Position numbers and translations under genes: made by a program. A DNA stretch of 64,000 bases, taken from Aselliscus stoliczkanus. Its lineage: Eukaryota > Chordata > Mammalia > Chiroptera > Hipposideridae. The stretch lies in contig CM066737.1 in the NCBI GenBank assembly GCA_033961575.1, positions 46,972,771 through 47,036,770 of the forward strand. The letters run 5' to 3'. The notes below the pieces were generated by a model. The model searched no databases, was not told the DNA's origin, and worked only from the letters and a program-made list of their open reading frames with translations. How positions within the stretch are numbered: the first letter of the stretch is position 1; every line of letters starts with the position of its first letter. Shown here piece after piece: positions 22,097 to 32,124 of the stretch.

Positions 22097-24352
22097 AAGA
22101 TACATAGAAACAAATGAGAATGAAAATACATCCTACTAAAATTTTTGGGATGCAGTGAAAGCAGTTTTAAGAGGGAAATTTATATAATTATAGGCTAATT
22201 TCAAGAAAGAAGATAAATCCCAGATAAATAACCTCATGTGTCACCTCAAAGTACTAGAAAGAAAAGAGCAAATGAAACCCAAAGTCATCAGGGAAAAGTA
22301 AATTATAGAAAACAGAGCAGGACTAAATGAAATGGAGAACAAAAAAACATAGAAAACCTTAATGCAACAAAGAGCTTGTTCTTTGAAAAGACTAATAAAA
22401 TTGACAATCACTTGGCTAGACTCACTAAGATAGAGAGAGAAAAGACACAAATAAACAAAATCAGAAATGAAAGAGAGGAAGTTACCATGGATGCCACGGA
22501 AATAAAAAGGATTATCCAAGAATACTGTCAAGGCTATATGCCAGCAAATTCAATAACCTAGAAGAAATGGACATGTTCTTAGAAATATATAGCCTTCCAA
22601 GGCTGAATCATGAAGCATGGGAAAATTTAAATAGACCAATCAACGTCAATGAAATTGAATCAATCATCAGAAACCTTCCCAAAAGAAAATCTCCAGGACC
22701 AGATGGCTTCAATAGTGAATTCTATTCAATAGAGAATCTAATACCTGTCCTAATCAAACTCTTCCAAAAAATTGAAGAACAGAGAATATTCCCTAACTCA
22801 TTTTATGAGGGCAACATTATCCTGATACCAAAACCTGATAAGGATGACACAAAAACAGAAAATTATGGACAAGTATCTCTAATAAATAGACATGCAAAAT
22901 CCTAAACAAAATTCTAGCCAATTGAATGCAACAATGCATTGGAAACCTTATACATCATGACCAAGTGGGGTTCATCCGAAGGGCACAAGGATGGTTTAAC
23001 ATATGCAAATCGATCAATGTGATACACCACATAAACAAAATAAAGGACAAAAATCATGTGATTATATGAATAAATGCAGAAAAAATGTTTGACAATATAC
23101 AACAAACTTTTATGATTAAATACTTAATAAAATGTTTATAGAAGGAAAATACCTTTATATAATACAGGCCATATATAAGAAACCCTCAGGTAATGTCATA
23201 CTTAATGGTGAAAAACTGAAGCCGTTTTCTCTATGTTCAGGAACATAACAGGGCTGTCCCCTATCACCTCTGCTTTTCAACATTGGATTGGAAGTCCTAG
23301 TCAGAGCAATCAGGCAAGAAGATAGAATAAAAGGCATCCAAATAGAGAATGAAGAAGTTAAATTGTCACGTTTTGCACATGACATGATGCTATCCATCGA
23401 AAATCTCAAGACTCCACCACAAAGCTATTAGAAACAATACACAAATACTGTCAAGTTGCCAGCTACAACATCAACATATACTATATACTAACAATGAAAC
23501 CTCAGAAAAAGAAATAAAAAACAACTCCTTTTGCAATTGCAACAAAAAGAATAAAATACCTAGGAATAAACTTACCAAGGTTGTGAAAGGCCTAGATGCT
23601 GAAAACTATGACCTTTTTTTTAAAGAAATTGAAGAAGACACAAAGAATGGAAAAATATTCCATGTTTATGGATTGGAAGAATCAACATAGTCAAAATGGC
23701 CATATTAACCAAAGCAATATACAAATTTAATGCAATCCCTATTAAAATCCCAATGGCAATTTTTAAAAAATAGAACAAAAAAATCACCAGATTTGTACGG
23801 AACCACAAAAGACCCTGAATATCCAAAGGAATACTAAGAGAAAAGAACAATGCTACAGGTATCACATGCCCTGAATTCAGCTTGTGCTACAGGGCAACAA
23901 TAATCAAAACAGCATGGCATCGGCCCAGGCGAGTGGTGCGGTGGTTAAGTGCTGGCTTGGGAAGCCAGCGGCCCTGGCTTGGGTCCCCAATGTGAGGGCC
24001 AGTGACACTGCCCTAAAAAACAACAACAAAAAAAAACCCAGTATGGCATTAGCAGAAAAACAGGCACACAGACCAATGGAATAGAATTGAGAATCCAGAA
24101 ATAAATAAATAAATAAATCCATAAATATAGACAGGTAATTTTTGACTAAGAAGCCAAAAACATACAAAGGAGAAAAGACAGCCCCTTCAATAAATGGTAT
24201 TGGGAGAATTGGAAAATCACGTGCAAAAGAATGAAACTAGACTGCTATCTGTCACAATGTACCAAAATTAACTCAAAATGGATCGAGACCTAAACATAAG
24301 ACCTGAAACAATAAACAACATATAAAAAACATAGGTACTAAACTTATGAGTA
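22097..24352 (+). pseudogene. L1-B segment 2: ORF2 pseudogene, reverse transcriptase part
   Basis: Resumes collinearly after L1-C. The linker region is at 22100-22560, then [14 protein letters not shown] near 22690, [19 protein letters not shown] near 22970, and the YADD box degenerated to FAHDMM near 23373. [21 protein letters not shown] sequence lies near 23700. Many stops and frameshifts are present. It is broken by a short SINE at 23921 and ends abruptly at about 24352, where L1-D sequence begins. Confidence 0.85.
23921..24037 (+). mobile_element. tRNA-derived SINE, short form, inside L1-B
   Basis: CGGCCCAGGCGAGTGGTGCGG head (diverged), then a short form ending GACACTGCCCT and a CAA-rich tail. 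Duplication AGCATGGCAT / AGTATGGCAT around 23911-23920 and 24040-24049. Confidence 0.9.
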
Positions 24353-24906
24353 GAGACCAAAAAAACAATACAAAAGATCAATGAAAGCAGGAGCTGGTTT
24401 TTTGAGAAGATAAACAAAATCGACAAACCTTTAGCCAGACTCACCAAGAAAGAAAGAGAGAGGATGCAAATTAATAAAATCAGAAATGAAACAGGAGAAG
24501 TGACAACACATACCACAGAAATACAGAAAATTTTAAGAAAATACTATGAGCAACTATAAGCCAACAAATTTGAGAATCTGGAAGAAATGGACAATTTCCT
24601 AGAAGCATGCAACCTTCCAAGGCTAACTCAGGAAGAAATAGAAAACCTAAATAGATTGATTACTACCAAGGAAATTGAATCAGTAATCAACAAGCCCTTT
24701 ACCAGATGGCTTCACATATGAATTTTACCAAACATTCAAAAAAGTATTATCACCTATTCTCCTCAAACTATTCCAAGAAATCCAGAAGGAGGGAAAGCTC
24801 CCAAACTTTTTTTGAAGCCAATATCACCCTAATCTCCAAATCAGACAAAGATTACAAAAAAAGAAAACTACAGGCCAATATCCCTAATGAACATAGACAT
24901 AAAAAT

Positions 24907-25022
24907 TCGAGCCGGCCGAGTGGCGCGGTGGTTAAGCGCTGGCTTGGGAAGCCAGTGGCCCTGGTTCAGTCCCACATATGAGGGCCAGTGACACTGCCCT
25001 CAAAAAATAAAAATAAAAACAA
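24907..25022 (+). mobile_element. tRNA-derived SINE, short form, inside L1-D
   Basis: GCCGGCCGAGTGGCGCGGTGG through the short-form end CTGCCCTC and an A/AAAT tail. Perfect 14-bp duplication ATAGACATAAAAAT at 24893-24906 and 25023-25036. Confidence 0.95.
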
Positions 25023-25602
25023 ATAGACATAAAAATCCTCAACAAATCACTGGCAAACAGGATTGAGCAACACCTTAAGAAGATCATACACCACAATCAA
25101 GTGGGATTCATTCCTGGTATGCAAGGTTGGTTCAATATCCACAAATCAATTAACATAATACATCACATTAACAAAATGAAAAATAAAAATCATATGATCA
25201 TATCAATAGATGCAGAAAAAGCATTTGACAACACCCAGCAGCCATTTATGATAAGAACTCTTAGCAAATTGGGAATAGAGGGATGATATCTCAACATAAT
25301 AAAGGCCATATATGATCAGCCCAAAGCTACCATTGTACTCAATGGGAAAAGCCTAAAAGGTTTCCCCTTAAGATCAGGTACAAGACAAGGCTGCCCACTT
25401 TCACCACTTCTATTCAACATAGTTCTGGAAGTTCTCACCAGCAATCCGACAAGAAAATGAAATAAAAGGCATCCAAATTGGTAGGGAGGAAGTAAAATTG
25501 TCATTATATGCAGATGACATGGTACCATGTAAAGAGAATCCAAAAGACTCCACCAAAAATTGTTAGAACTGATAAATGAATTTAAAAAGTAGCACGATAC
25601 AG

Positions 25603-25737
25603 GGACAGCCGAGTGGCGCGGTGGTTAAGCGCTGGCTTGGGACGCCAGCGGCCCTGGTTCGGGTCCCACATATGAGGGCCAGTGACACTGCCCTCAAAAG
25701 AAAAAAACAAAAACAACAACAACAAAAAAACAACAAC
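25603..25737 (+). mobile_element. tRNA-derived SINE, short form, inside L1-D
   Basis: GGACAGCCGAGTGGCGCGGTG head, end CTGCCCTC, and a long A/CAACAA tail. Duplication AAAGTAGCACGATACA / AAAGTAGCAGGTTACA at 25587-25602 and 25738-25753. Confidence 0.93.
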
Positions 25738-25831
25738 AAAGTAGCAGGTTACAAAATTATCTGATAAGGGGCTAATATCCAAAACGTATAAGGAACTCAT
25801 ACAACTCAACAACAAAATGACAAACAATCCA

Positions 25832-26222
25832 GGCTGGCAGAGTGCCTCAGTTGGTTGAGTGCCCACTCTGAGCAACAGGGTCACCGGTTGGTTTCCCACG
25901 TGGGCCAGCGAGCTGGGCCCAGGCTGAACTGCCGCTGAGCTGCCAATAGGTAGCAGGATGGCTCAGCTGTTGAGAATACATGATCCTAAAAATTCTGTTC
26001 CACTCCTGCATGGGATGGTGGGCTACGTCTCCCCGCAACTAAGATTGAACACTACCCTTGAGCTGAGTGGCCACAAGGCATGGGTGGCCGGATGGTGACT
26101 GGACTTGGAGCTGAGATAGATGTGCCTTCCACAACTAAGATTGAAGGACAACAACTTGGCTGTTCCCCTTCTGCAATTCCCTAAACTGTTCCCCCTCTCA
26201 ATTACCCAATAAAATCTTTTTT
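25832..26222 (+). mobile_element. Dimeric tRNA-derived SINE (second type, VES-like), inside L1-B
   Basis: Head GGCTGGCAGAGTGCCTCAG, GTTGGTTGAGTGCC and GTCACCGGTTGGTTTCCC. A second module follows with GGATGGCTCAGCTGTTGAG and CTGTTCCACTCCTGC. The closing CAACTAAGATTGAAGGACAA and AATTACCCAATAAAATC plus T-run match the 3257-3634 copy. Flanks share AATCCA, and the duplication is short or degraded. Confidence 0.85.
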
Positions 26223-26250
26223 AAAAATCCAATTAAAAAATGGAGAGAGG

Positions 26251-26668
26251 GCTGGCTGAGTGGCGCATTGGTTAAGAACTGGCTTGGGACACCAGTGGCC
26301 CTGGTGTGGATCCAACATATGAGGGCCAGTGACACTGCCCTCTATAGCTAAAAACAGCTGCACCTGAAGCTGGGCTGTGAACCCTGGTGACGGTTTAAGC
26401 TGCAGCCCCTGCTGCAGTGGGCTGCCATAGGCTACAGTGAGTGGCCGGCAGCCAGCGTGAGTTGCCAGTAGCCACAGTGATCAACCATCCAGAGGCCAGC
26501 GACCAATCTGCCTCACACGGGAAGAGCACAAAGATGATACCAACATGTGCCAGTGAAGAAACGTCCTCCACAACTAGACTGAAGAACAAAAAGACAGCAA
26601 CTTGTCTGTTCCCCTTCCCTGATTCCCCAATGCTGTTCCCCTCCCCCCAATTCCCCAATAAAATCTTT
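26251..26668 (+). mobile_element. tRNA-derived SINE, long form, inside L1-B
   Basis: GGCTGGCTGAGTGGCGCATTG head; tail CCCCAATAAAATCTTT. Duplication AAAAAATGGAGAGAGG / AAAAAATGGGCAGAGG at 26235-26250 and 26669-26684. Confidence 0.93.
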
Positions 26669-27042
26669 AAAAAAATGGGCAGAGGACCTGAATAGACATT
26701 TCTCCAAAGTGGACATACAAATAGCCAATGAACATATGCAAAAATGCTCAACATTACTAATCATCAGGGAAATGCAAATAAAAAACCACAATGAGATGTC
26801 ACCTCACACCAGTTAGAATGGCTATCATCAACAAGACAAACAATAACAAGTGTTGGAGAGGCTGTGGGAAAAAAAGGAACCCTCTTACACTGTTGGTGGG
26901 AATGCAGATTGGTGCAGCCACTATGGAAGGCAGTCTGGAGTTCCTCAAAATATCTAAAATAGAATTACCATATGACCCAGCAATCCCTCTCTTGGGTATC
27001 TACCCAAAAAAATCTGAAAACTTTTATCCATAAAAATATGTC

Positions 27043-27147
27043 GGGCTGGCCGAGTGGCACGGTGGTTAAGCGCTGGTTTGGGAAGCCAGTGGCCCAGGTT
27101 TGGTCCCACATGTGAGGGCCAGTGACACTGCCCTCAAAAAAAAAAAA
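27043..27147 (+). mobile_element. tRNA-derived SINE, short form, inside L1-B
   Basis: GGGCTGGCCGAGTGGCACGG head, short-form end CTGCCCTC plus 13 A. The L1-B reading on either side is collinear. The duplication is not clear. Confidence 0.92.
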
Positions 27148-27780
27148 GTCAGCTCCAATGTTCACTGCAGCTTTATTTATGGTGCAAAGACATGGAAACA
27201 ACCAAAGTGTCCCTTGATAAATGATTGGATAAAGAAGTTGTGGTATATTACACAATGGAATACTGCTCTGTCATAAGAAAAGATGAAATGGTGCCATTTG
27301 CGACAACATTGGATGGATCTTGAGATTATAAAGCTAAACGAAATAAGTCAGAGAAAAAGTTGAAACCAATATGATTTCATTGATATGTGATATAAAAACA
27401 TGGAAACAACAAAAGAACAAGATAAGCAAATGAAGAAACAAAACTGATAGACATAAACAATCATTTAGTGGTTACCAGAAGGCAAGGAGGGAGGGAGCTT
27501 GTAGATGAGGGTAAAGGGAATCAAATATATGGTGTTGGAAAGAGAACTGATTCTGGGTGGTGAACACAGAGTGCAATATATAGATAATTTATTACAGAAA
27601 TATAAACCTGAAATCTATGTAACTTTGCTAACAATTGTCGCCCCAATAAACTTTAATTTAAAAAAAAAAATCCTAAAATTTGTATGGAACCACAAAAGAC
27701 CCTGAATAGCCACGGCAATCTTGAGAAATAAGTACAAAGTGGGAGACACCACTCTACCTGACATCAAAACATACTACAAG

Positions 27781-28254
27781 GGGGCCGGCCGAGTGGCACA
27801 TTGACTGAGAGCTGGTTTTGGGATGCCAGCGGCCTTGGTTCGGATCCCACATATGAGGGATAAGTGACACTGCCCTCTGCGGCTAACAGCAGCTCCACCT
27901 GGAGCTGGGTTGTGCAAGCCCTGGCCCCGGTGATGGAGTAGGCTGCAGCCCCTACTGTGGTGGGCTGCCGTGGGCTGCAGTGATTGGCCGGCAGCCAGCG
28001 TGATCGGCTAGCAGCCAGCGTGAGCGGCCGGCAGCCAGCGTGAGCTGCCAATGGCCGTGGTGGGCAACCGTCCAGAGGCCGGTGACCGATCTGCCTCATT
28101 CAGGAATGCAATGATGATGCCAACATGGGCCAGTGGGGCAGCATCCTCTGCGGCTGGACTGAGGAGCAGAGGGATGGCAGCTTGTCTGTTCCTCTTCCCC
28201 AATTCCCCAATGCTGTTCTCCTCCCCAGTTCCCCAATAAAAAAAAATCTTTAAA
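27781..28254 (+). mobile_element. tRNA-derived SINE, long form, inside L1-E
   Basis: GGGGCCGGCCGAGTGGCACA head; the body has an extra copy of the GGCCGGCAGCCAGCGTGA module (about 27985-28045), making it longer than usual. Tail CCCCAATAAAAAAAAATC. Duplication AAAACATACTACAAG / AAAACATACTACGAG at 27766-27780 and 28255-28269. Confidence 0.94.
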
Positions 28255-28574
28255 AAAACATACTACGAGGCTACAGTAATCAAAACAGTATAAAAACAGA
28301 CACATAGACCAATGGAACAGAATAGAGAGCTCAGGAATAAACCTATTTATATATGGTTTATATATATAATGTATGACAATGGAAGCAATAATTTACATTG
28401 GAGTAAAGATAGTCTATTTAATAAATGGTGGTGGAAAAATTGGACTGGCACGTGCAAAAAATGACAATGGATCACCTACTTACACCATATACGAGAACAA
28501 ACTCAAAATGGATTAAAGACTTAAATGTAAGACCTGAAACCATAAACTCCTAGAAGAAAACATAGGGAGTAAAT

Positions 28575-29447
28575 TTGCAGACATTATCCTCAGTAATTTT
28601 TACTGACGTATCCCCTCAGGCTATGGAAATAAAAGAAAAAATGAACATATTGCATTACATCAAACTTAAAAGTTTTTTCACAGCAAAGGAAATCATCAAT
28701 AAAACAAAAAGGCAGCCTACTGAATGGGAGAAGATACTTGCCAATGATATATCTGATAAGGGGTTAATATCCAAAATTCATAAAGCAATCATTCAACTCA
28801 ACACCAAAAAAACGAACAACCCAATTAAAAAATGGGCAGAGGATATGAAGAGGCATTTCTCTAAAGAGGACATACAGATGGCCAACAGGCATATGAAAAA
28901 ATGTTCAACTTCACTAATCATCAGAGAAATGCAAATAAAAACCACAATGAGATCCCACTTCACTCCGGTCAGAATGGCTATCATCAATAAATCAACAAAC
29001 AACATGTGCTGGCGAGAGCGTGGAGAAAGGGGAACCCTGGTGCACTGTTGGTGGGATTGCAGGTTGGTGCAGCCATTATGGAAATCAGTATGGAGGTATC
29101 TCAGAAAAATGGAAATGGAACTGCCGTGTGACCCAGCAATTCCACTCTTGGGTTTCTACCCAGAAGAATCCAAGACGCTAATTGAAAAAAATATATGCAC
29201 CCCTATGTTTATTGCAGCGCTATTTACAATAGCCAAGACTTGGAAACCACCAAAATGCCCATCGGTAGACAACTGGATTAAGCAACTGTGGTACATTTAT
29301 ACAATGGAGTATTACTCTGCTATAAAGAAGAATGAAATTATACTATTTGCAAAGATATGGATGGACCTAGAGACTATTACGTTAAGTGAAATAAGTCAGT
29401 CAGAGAAAGACGAATACCATATGATCTCACTTATACATGGAACCTGA
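28575..29447 (+). pseudogene. L1-E ORF2 C-terminal remnant (290 codons open)
   Basis: The longest uninterrupted piece of ORF2 in the nest. It covers only the region after the reverse transcriptase: [11 protein letters not shown] near 28760, [20 protein letters not shown] near 28825, the cysteine motif [14 protein letters not shown] (the second Cys of the C-W-R-G-C form is lost) near 29010, and ends at IHGT near 29445. Without endonuclease or polymerase it cannot act. It is 5'-truncated, and the frame before 28575 is broken. Confidence 0.88.
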
Positions 29448-29983
29448 AAAACTGAATGAATGAGCAAAGTAAACAGAAACAGTCTCATAGATATAGAGGA
29501 AAAACTGAGGGTTGCTAATTGGGAGGGGGGTGGGGATGAGGGAGAAGGGGAAGGGATTAAGCAGCATAAATAAGCAACTACAATATTGCCACAGGAATAT
29601 GAAAGACAGTTCAAGGAATATAATAATGTAAAAATTTTGTGGTGTGTCAGATGGTCACATGTCTTGTTAAGGAGACCACTTCATGGATGGAGTAGAGGCT
29701 TGATCACTGCACTGTATATCTGAAATTGATGTTGTATAATATTATATGCCAACTGTAATTGAATATATAGATAGTCTCGGGATGTGGATTATACTGGGAA
29801 GGGAGTCAAATGAATTGTAATAGATACTTATGATATGGGGAGGAGTGAGGTGGCGAACTGGGGGAGGGGTTTGTCACCTTAAGGGGTTAAAAGGTATAAT
29901 GATTGCACTGTGTTGTACACCTGAAACTAATTTTTTTAAAAATATTTATTTCACAATAAAAGAATGTTTAAAAAATCCTTATG

Positions 29984-30339
29984 CAATGTAGAACCCTGTT
30001 CTATTCACTTGAAATGCACTTGGGCCTCCTCAGGTGGATTTGGAAAGTATTAAAGTCTTTGAGGTAATGTGGAGAAGCAAAGCAGCAGGTGAAGACAGGC
30101 TTACAAATGTAAATAAAATACATTGTTTTAGGGCAATGTGGCTGAATAGCAGGGGCAACTGAGGAAAAGGAGGTAAAGTGTTTGTTGTCTAAGTACAGGT
30201 GAGGTCTAGAAATCTGGTCCCTATCTCCTCTTCAGAGCAGATCTGAGAGTTAGAGATTGTGAGTCTACCTTTTCGATGAAGGCAGAGGTAATTTCCGTAC
30301 CACAGGAGTTCACATGTAGTAGGGATGTAAAAAGTGCAC
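29984..30339. other. Unique sequence, nothing recognised
   Basis: No gene or confident repeat call between the L1 nest and the next MIR. Confidence 0.45.
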
Positions 30340-30695
30340 ATAGATGTACAATGGTTAAGAGCATGGCCCTGGGCCGGCCGAGTGGCACAGTTGTTAAGCA
30401 CTGGCTTGGGAAGCCAGCGGCCCTGGTTCGGGTCCCACATATGAGGGCCAGTGACACTGCCCTCAAAAAAAAAACAAAAAACAAAAAACAAACAAACAAA
30501 AAAGAGCATGGCCCTGGTGCCAGACCACATGTATTTAACCAGATCTTCCACTAACCAGCATGTGATCTTGGGCTAGCTATTCCCCACTTCCCCATCATTT
30601 TATCCTCATTTAGAACATGGAGGCAATAGTTGTGCCTACTTCATGAAAACAATGAAATTAATTCATACATGGAAAGTACCTGACACATACTGAGA
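30340..30695 (+). repeat. MIR, split by a SINE
   Basis: ACAATGGTTAAGAGCATGG (tRNA-like MIR head), then after the SINE CTAACCAGCATGTGATCTTG, CATGGAGGCAATAGTTGTG and AAAGTACCTGACACATACTG. The MIR is the pre-insertion sequence of the SINE at 30372. Confidence 0.65.
30372..30501 (+). mobile_element. tRNA-derived SINE, short form, inserted in a MIR
   Basis: GGCCGGCCGAGTGGCACAGT head, end CTGCCCTC, and a tail of A and CAAA. Perfect 15-bp duplication AAGAGCATGGCCCTG at 30357-30371 and 30502-30516. One of the cleanest examples in the window. Confidence 0.97.
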
Positions 30696-30697
30696 AC

Positions 30698-30842
30698 TCA
30701 ATTGGGAGGTATTATTTATTCAGTATTTACTATGTGTCAGGCACAGTAGTCTCCTTTACTTCTTACAACAACCCTATAATGTGGAAACTATTATTATCCC
30801 TCATTTTCCAGATGGGGAAACTGAGGCTAAGAGAAATTAAGA
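30698..30842 (-). repeat. MIR fragment
   Basis: AGTATTTACTATGTGTCAGG, CTTACAACAACCCTATAATG, and TTTCCAGATGGGGAAACTG followed by AGGCTAAGAGAAATTAAG in antisense MIR order. Confidence 0.68.
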
Positions 30843-31260
30843 TGATGATGGTAATTGAATGTAGAAGGTGCTGTAATAGACAGGTGCAATAGGTGTACAA
30901 GGATGGACATGTCTAACACTACCTGGGGAAATCTGGGGAAGGCATAACAGAGGAGGGCACATTTAGGTGGGTTCCAAAGGGTAAATAAGGGTTTATGAAG
31001 AAGGGCAGAAAGTATGCAAAGGCAAATGCATGAAATTTGAGCATAGCTGCAGTGCAGATGTGAGCAGGGTAGGTATTGGCAGGAAATAGACCTGAAGGTT
31101 GGCTGAAACCCATTTGTGCATGCCACACTCAGGAGTTTGTACTTTATCCTGTAGGGAATCATCAAGGATATGGAAAGGTTGTATACAGCAAGGGGATTAA
31201 GGTGAATGATAATGAGGGTCTGTACTAATATAGTAGTAGGGAGAATAGAGAGGTAAGTCC
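30843..31260 (-). repeat. L2-like LINE fragment, strongly diverged
   Basis: AAGGGCAGAAAGTATGC, GCAAAGGCAAATGCATG, GGAGTTTGTACTTTATCCTG and GGAATCATCAAGGATATGG follow the antisense L2 order. Interpretation rests on memory of the L2 pattern. Confidence 0.5.
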
Positions 31261-31613
31261 ACTTGCAATGCAGCCTCTACTTTCACTTGAAGGATCTCAC
31301 AATACAGTGCAGAAGACCAACCCCAAATCAAAGACAAACCAACTGTTATAATACAATGTGGTATGCTTAGTGTAAGAAAGATACACATAGGGTGCTTGGA
31401 GAAGCACAAAGAAAGAACATTGCTCTGGGGTTGATGATGAAGAAAGGCTACTCATAAGAGGGACCTCTAGAACTGCCTTGAGTGGTGAAAGAGTTTTGTA
31501 AGCAAAGAAAGGATAGGAGTACGATTGTCATCCCAGTATTAGGCATGACACAAGCAGAGGTGCAGAGGTATGCAACAACATGGAATGTGGGATGAACCAC
31601 AAGTATTTCAATA

Positions 31614-31847
31614 TGTTTTTTTTAGTTTCAGGTGTACAAAGCAACGTAATAGTTAGACATTTATACCCCTCACAAAGTGATACCCCCCTCCCCCAAGGTG
31701 CTATTCTTCTGACATCTTATATAGCTGTTACAATACCATTGACTATCTTCCTTATGCTATACTCCACCTCCTGTGGAGATTATATATATAATTTCTTATA
31801 GTTGACATACAATATTAGTCTACTTCAGCTTCAGTTGTACGGTGCAT
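31614..31847 (-). mobile_element. Short 5'-truncated LINE-1 (3'UTR only)
   Basis: Only the last about 230 bases of an L1, read in antisense: poly-T, GTTTCAGGTGTACAAAGC, ACCCCTCACAAAGTGA, ATAGTTGACATACAATATTA. Perfect 14-bp duplication CAAGTATTTCAATA at 31600-31613 and 31848-31861. Confidence 0.94.
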
Positions 31848-32013
31848 CAAGTATTTCAATACTGATGGAGAAGAAAGAGCATCATTGGCAAGGGCAGGAG
31901 AGTGGTTGGAGATGAGGCTAGGGAGAAAAGCAGGGGCTGAGTTTAGGGGATTGTATATGCCATGCCAAAAAGTTTGGACTTAATCTAGTAGGTGAAATAG
32001 AACAATTGAAATA

Positions 32014-32124
32014 TATATATATATATTTTTTTGGAGGGCAGTGTCACTGGCCCTCATGTGAGACCTGAACCGGGGCCACTGGCTTCCCAAGCCAGAGCTT
32101 AACCACCGCACCACTCGGCTGGCT
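32014..32124 (-). mobile_element. tRNA-derived SINE, short form
   Basis: Antisense short form: T-run, GGAGGGCAGTGTCACTGGCC, CTGAACCGGGGCCACTGGC, CACTCGGCTGGC. Duplication CATTGAAATA-like at about 32003-32013 and 32125-32134. The AT repeat at 32010-32025 derives from the tail. Confidence 0.9.

Larger units (their letters stand above)
24353..25757 (+). mobile_element. L1-D: internal LINE-1 segment (linker to reverse transcriptase), no 3' end
   Basis: Closely matches L1-C from about 18837 to 19965: AAAAAACAATACAAAAGATC at the left, the [15 protein letters not shown] [11 protein letters not shown] near 25101, [11 protein letters not shown] near 25197, and LYADDMVPC near 25505. Frames are broken. 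It lacks a 3'UTR and poly-A and passes directly into L1-B sequence at 25758, so it is not a simple retrotransposed copy in its present form. Confidence 0.82.
25758..27667 (+). pseudogene. L1-B segment 3: ORF2 C-terminal part and 3'UTR
   Basis: Resumes with CTGATAAGGGGCTAATATCC (SDKGLIS), then the cysteine motif CWRGCGKK near 26850, GYLPKKSENF-like near 26995, and an ORF2 end near 27350. The 3'UTR follows to CCCCAATAAACTTTAATTT plus poly-A at 27667. Roughly 200 bases of L1-B expected between 24352 and 25758 are absent. Three SINEs interrupt it. Confidence 0.82.
27668..29970 (+). mobile_element. L1-E: 5'-truncated LINE-1 in the poly-A tail of L1-B
   Basis: Starts inside the end of the reverse transcriptase (ILKFVWNHKRP) and runs through the ORF2 C-terminus and complete 3'UTR (29448-29935) to an A/T-rich tail. 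AAAAAATCCT occurs at 27664-27673 and again at 29970-29979, consistent with insertion into the poly-A tail and flank of L1-B. A long SINE interrupts it. Confidence 0.83.

Noticed and set aside
30372..30450. tRNA gene
   Set aside because: A-box and B-box are present but there is no complete cloverleaf with an acceptor stem. The sequence is repeated about two dozen times with poly-A or AATAAA tails and target-site duplications, so these are SINE heads.
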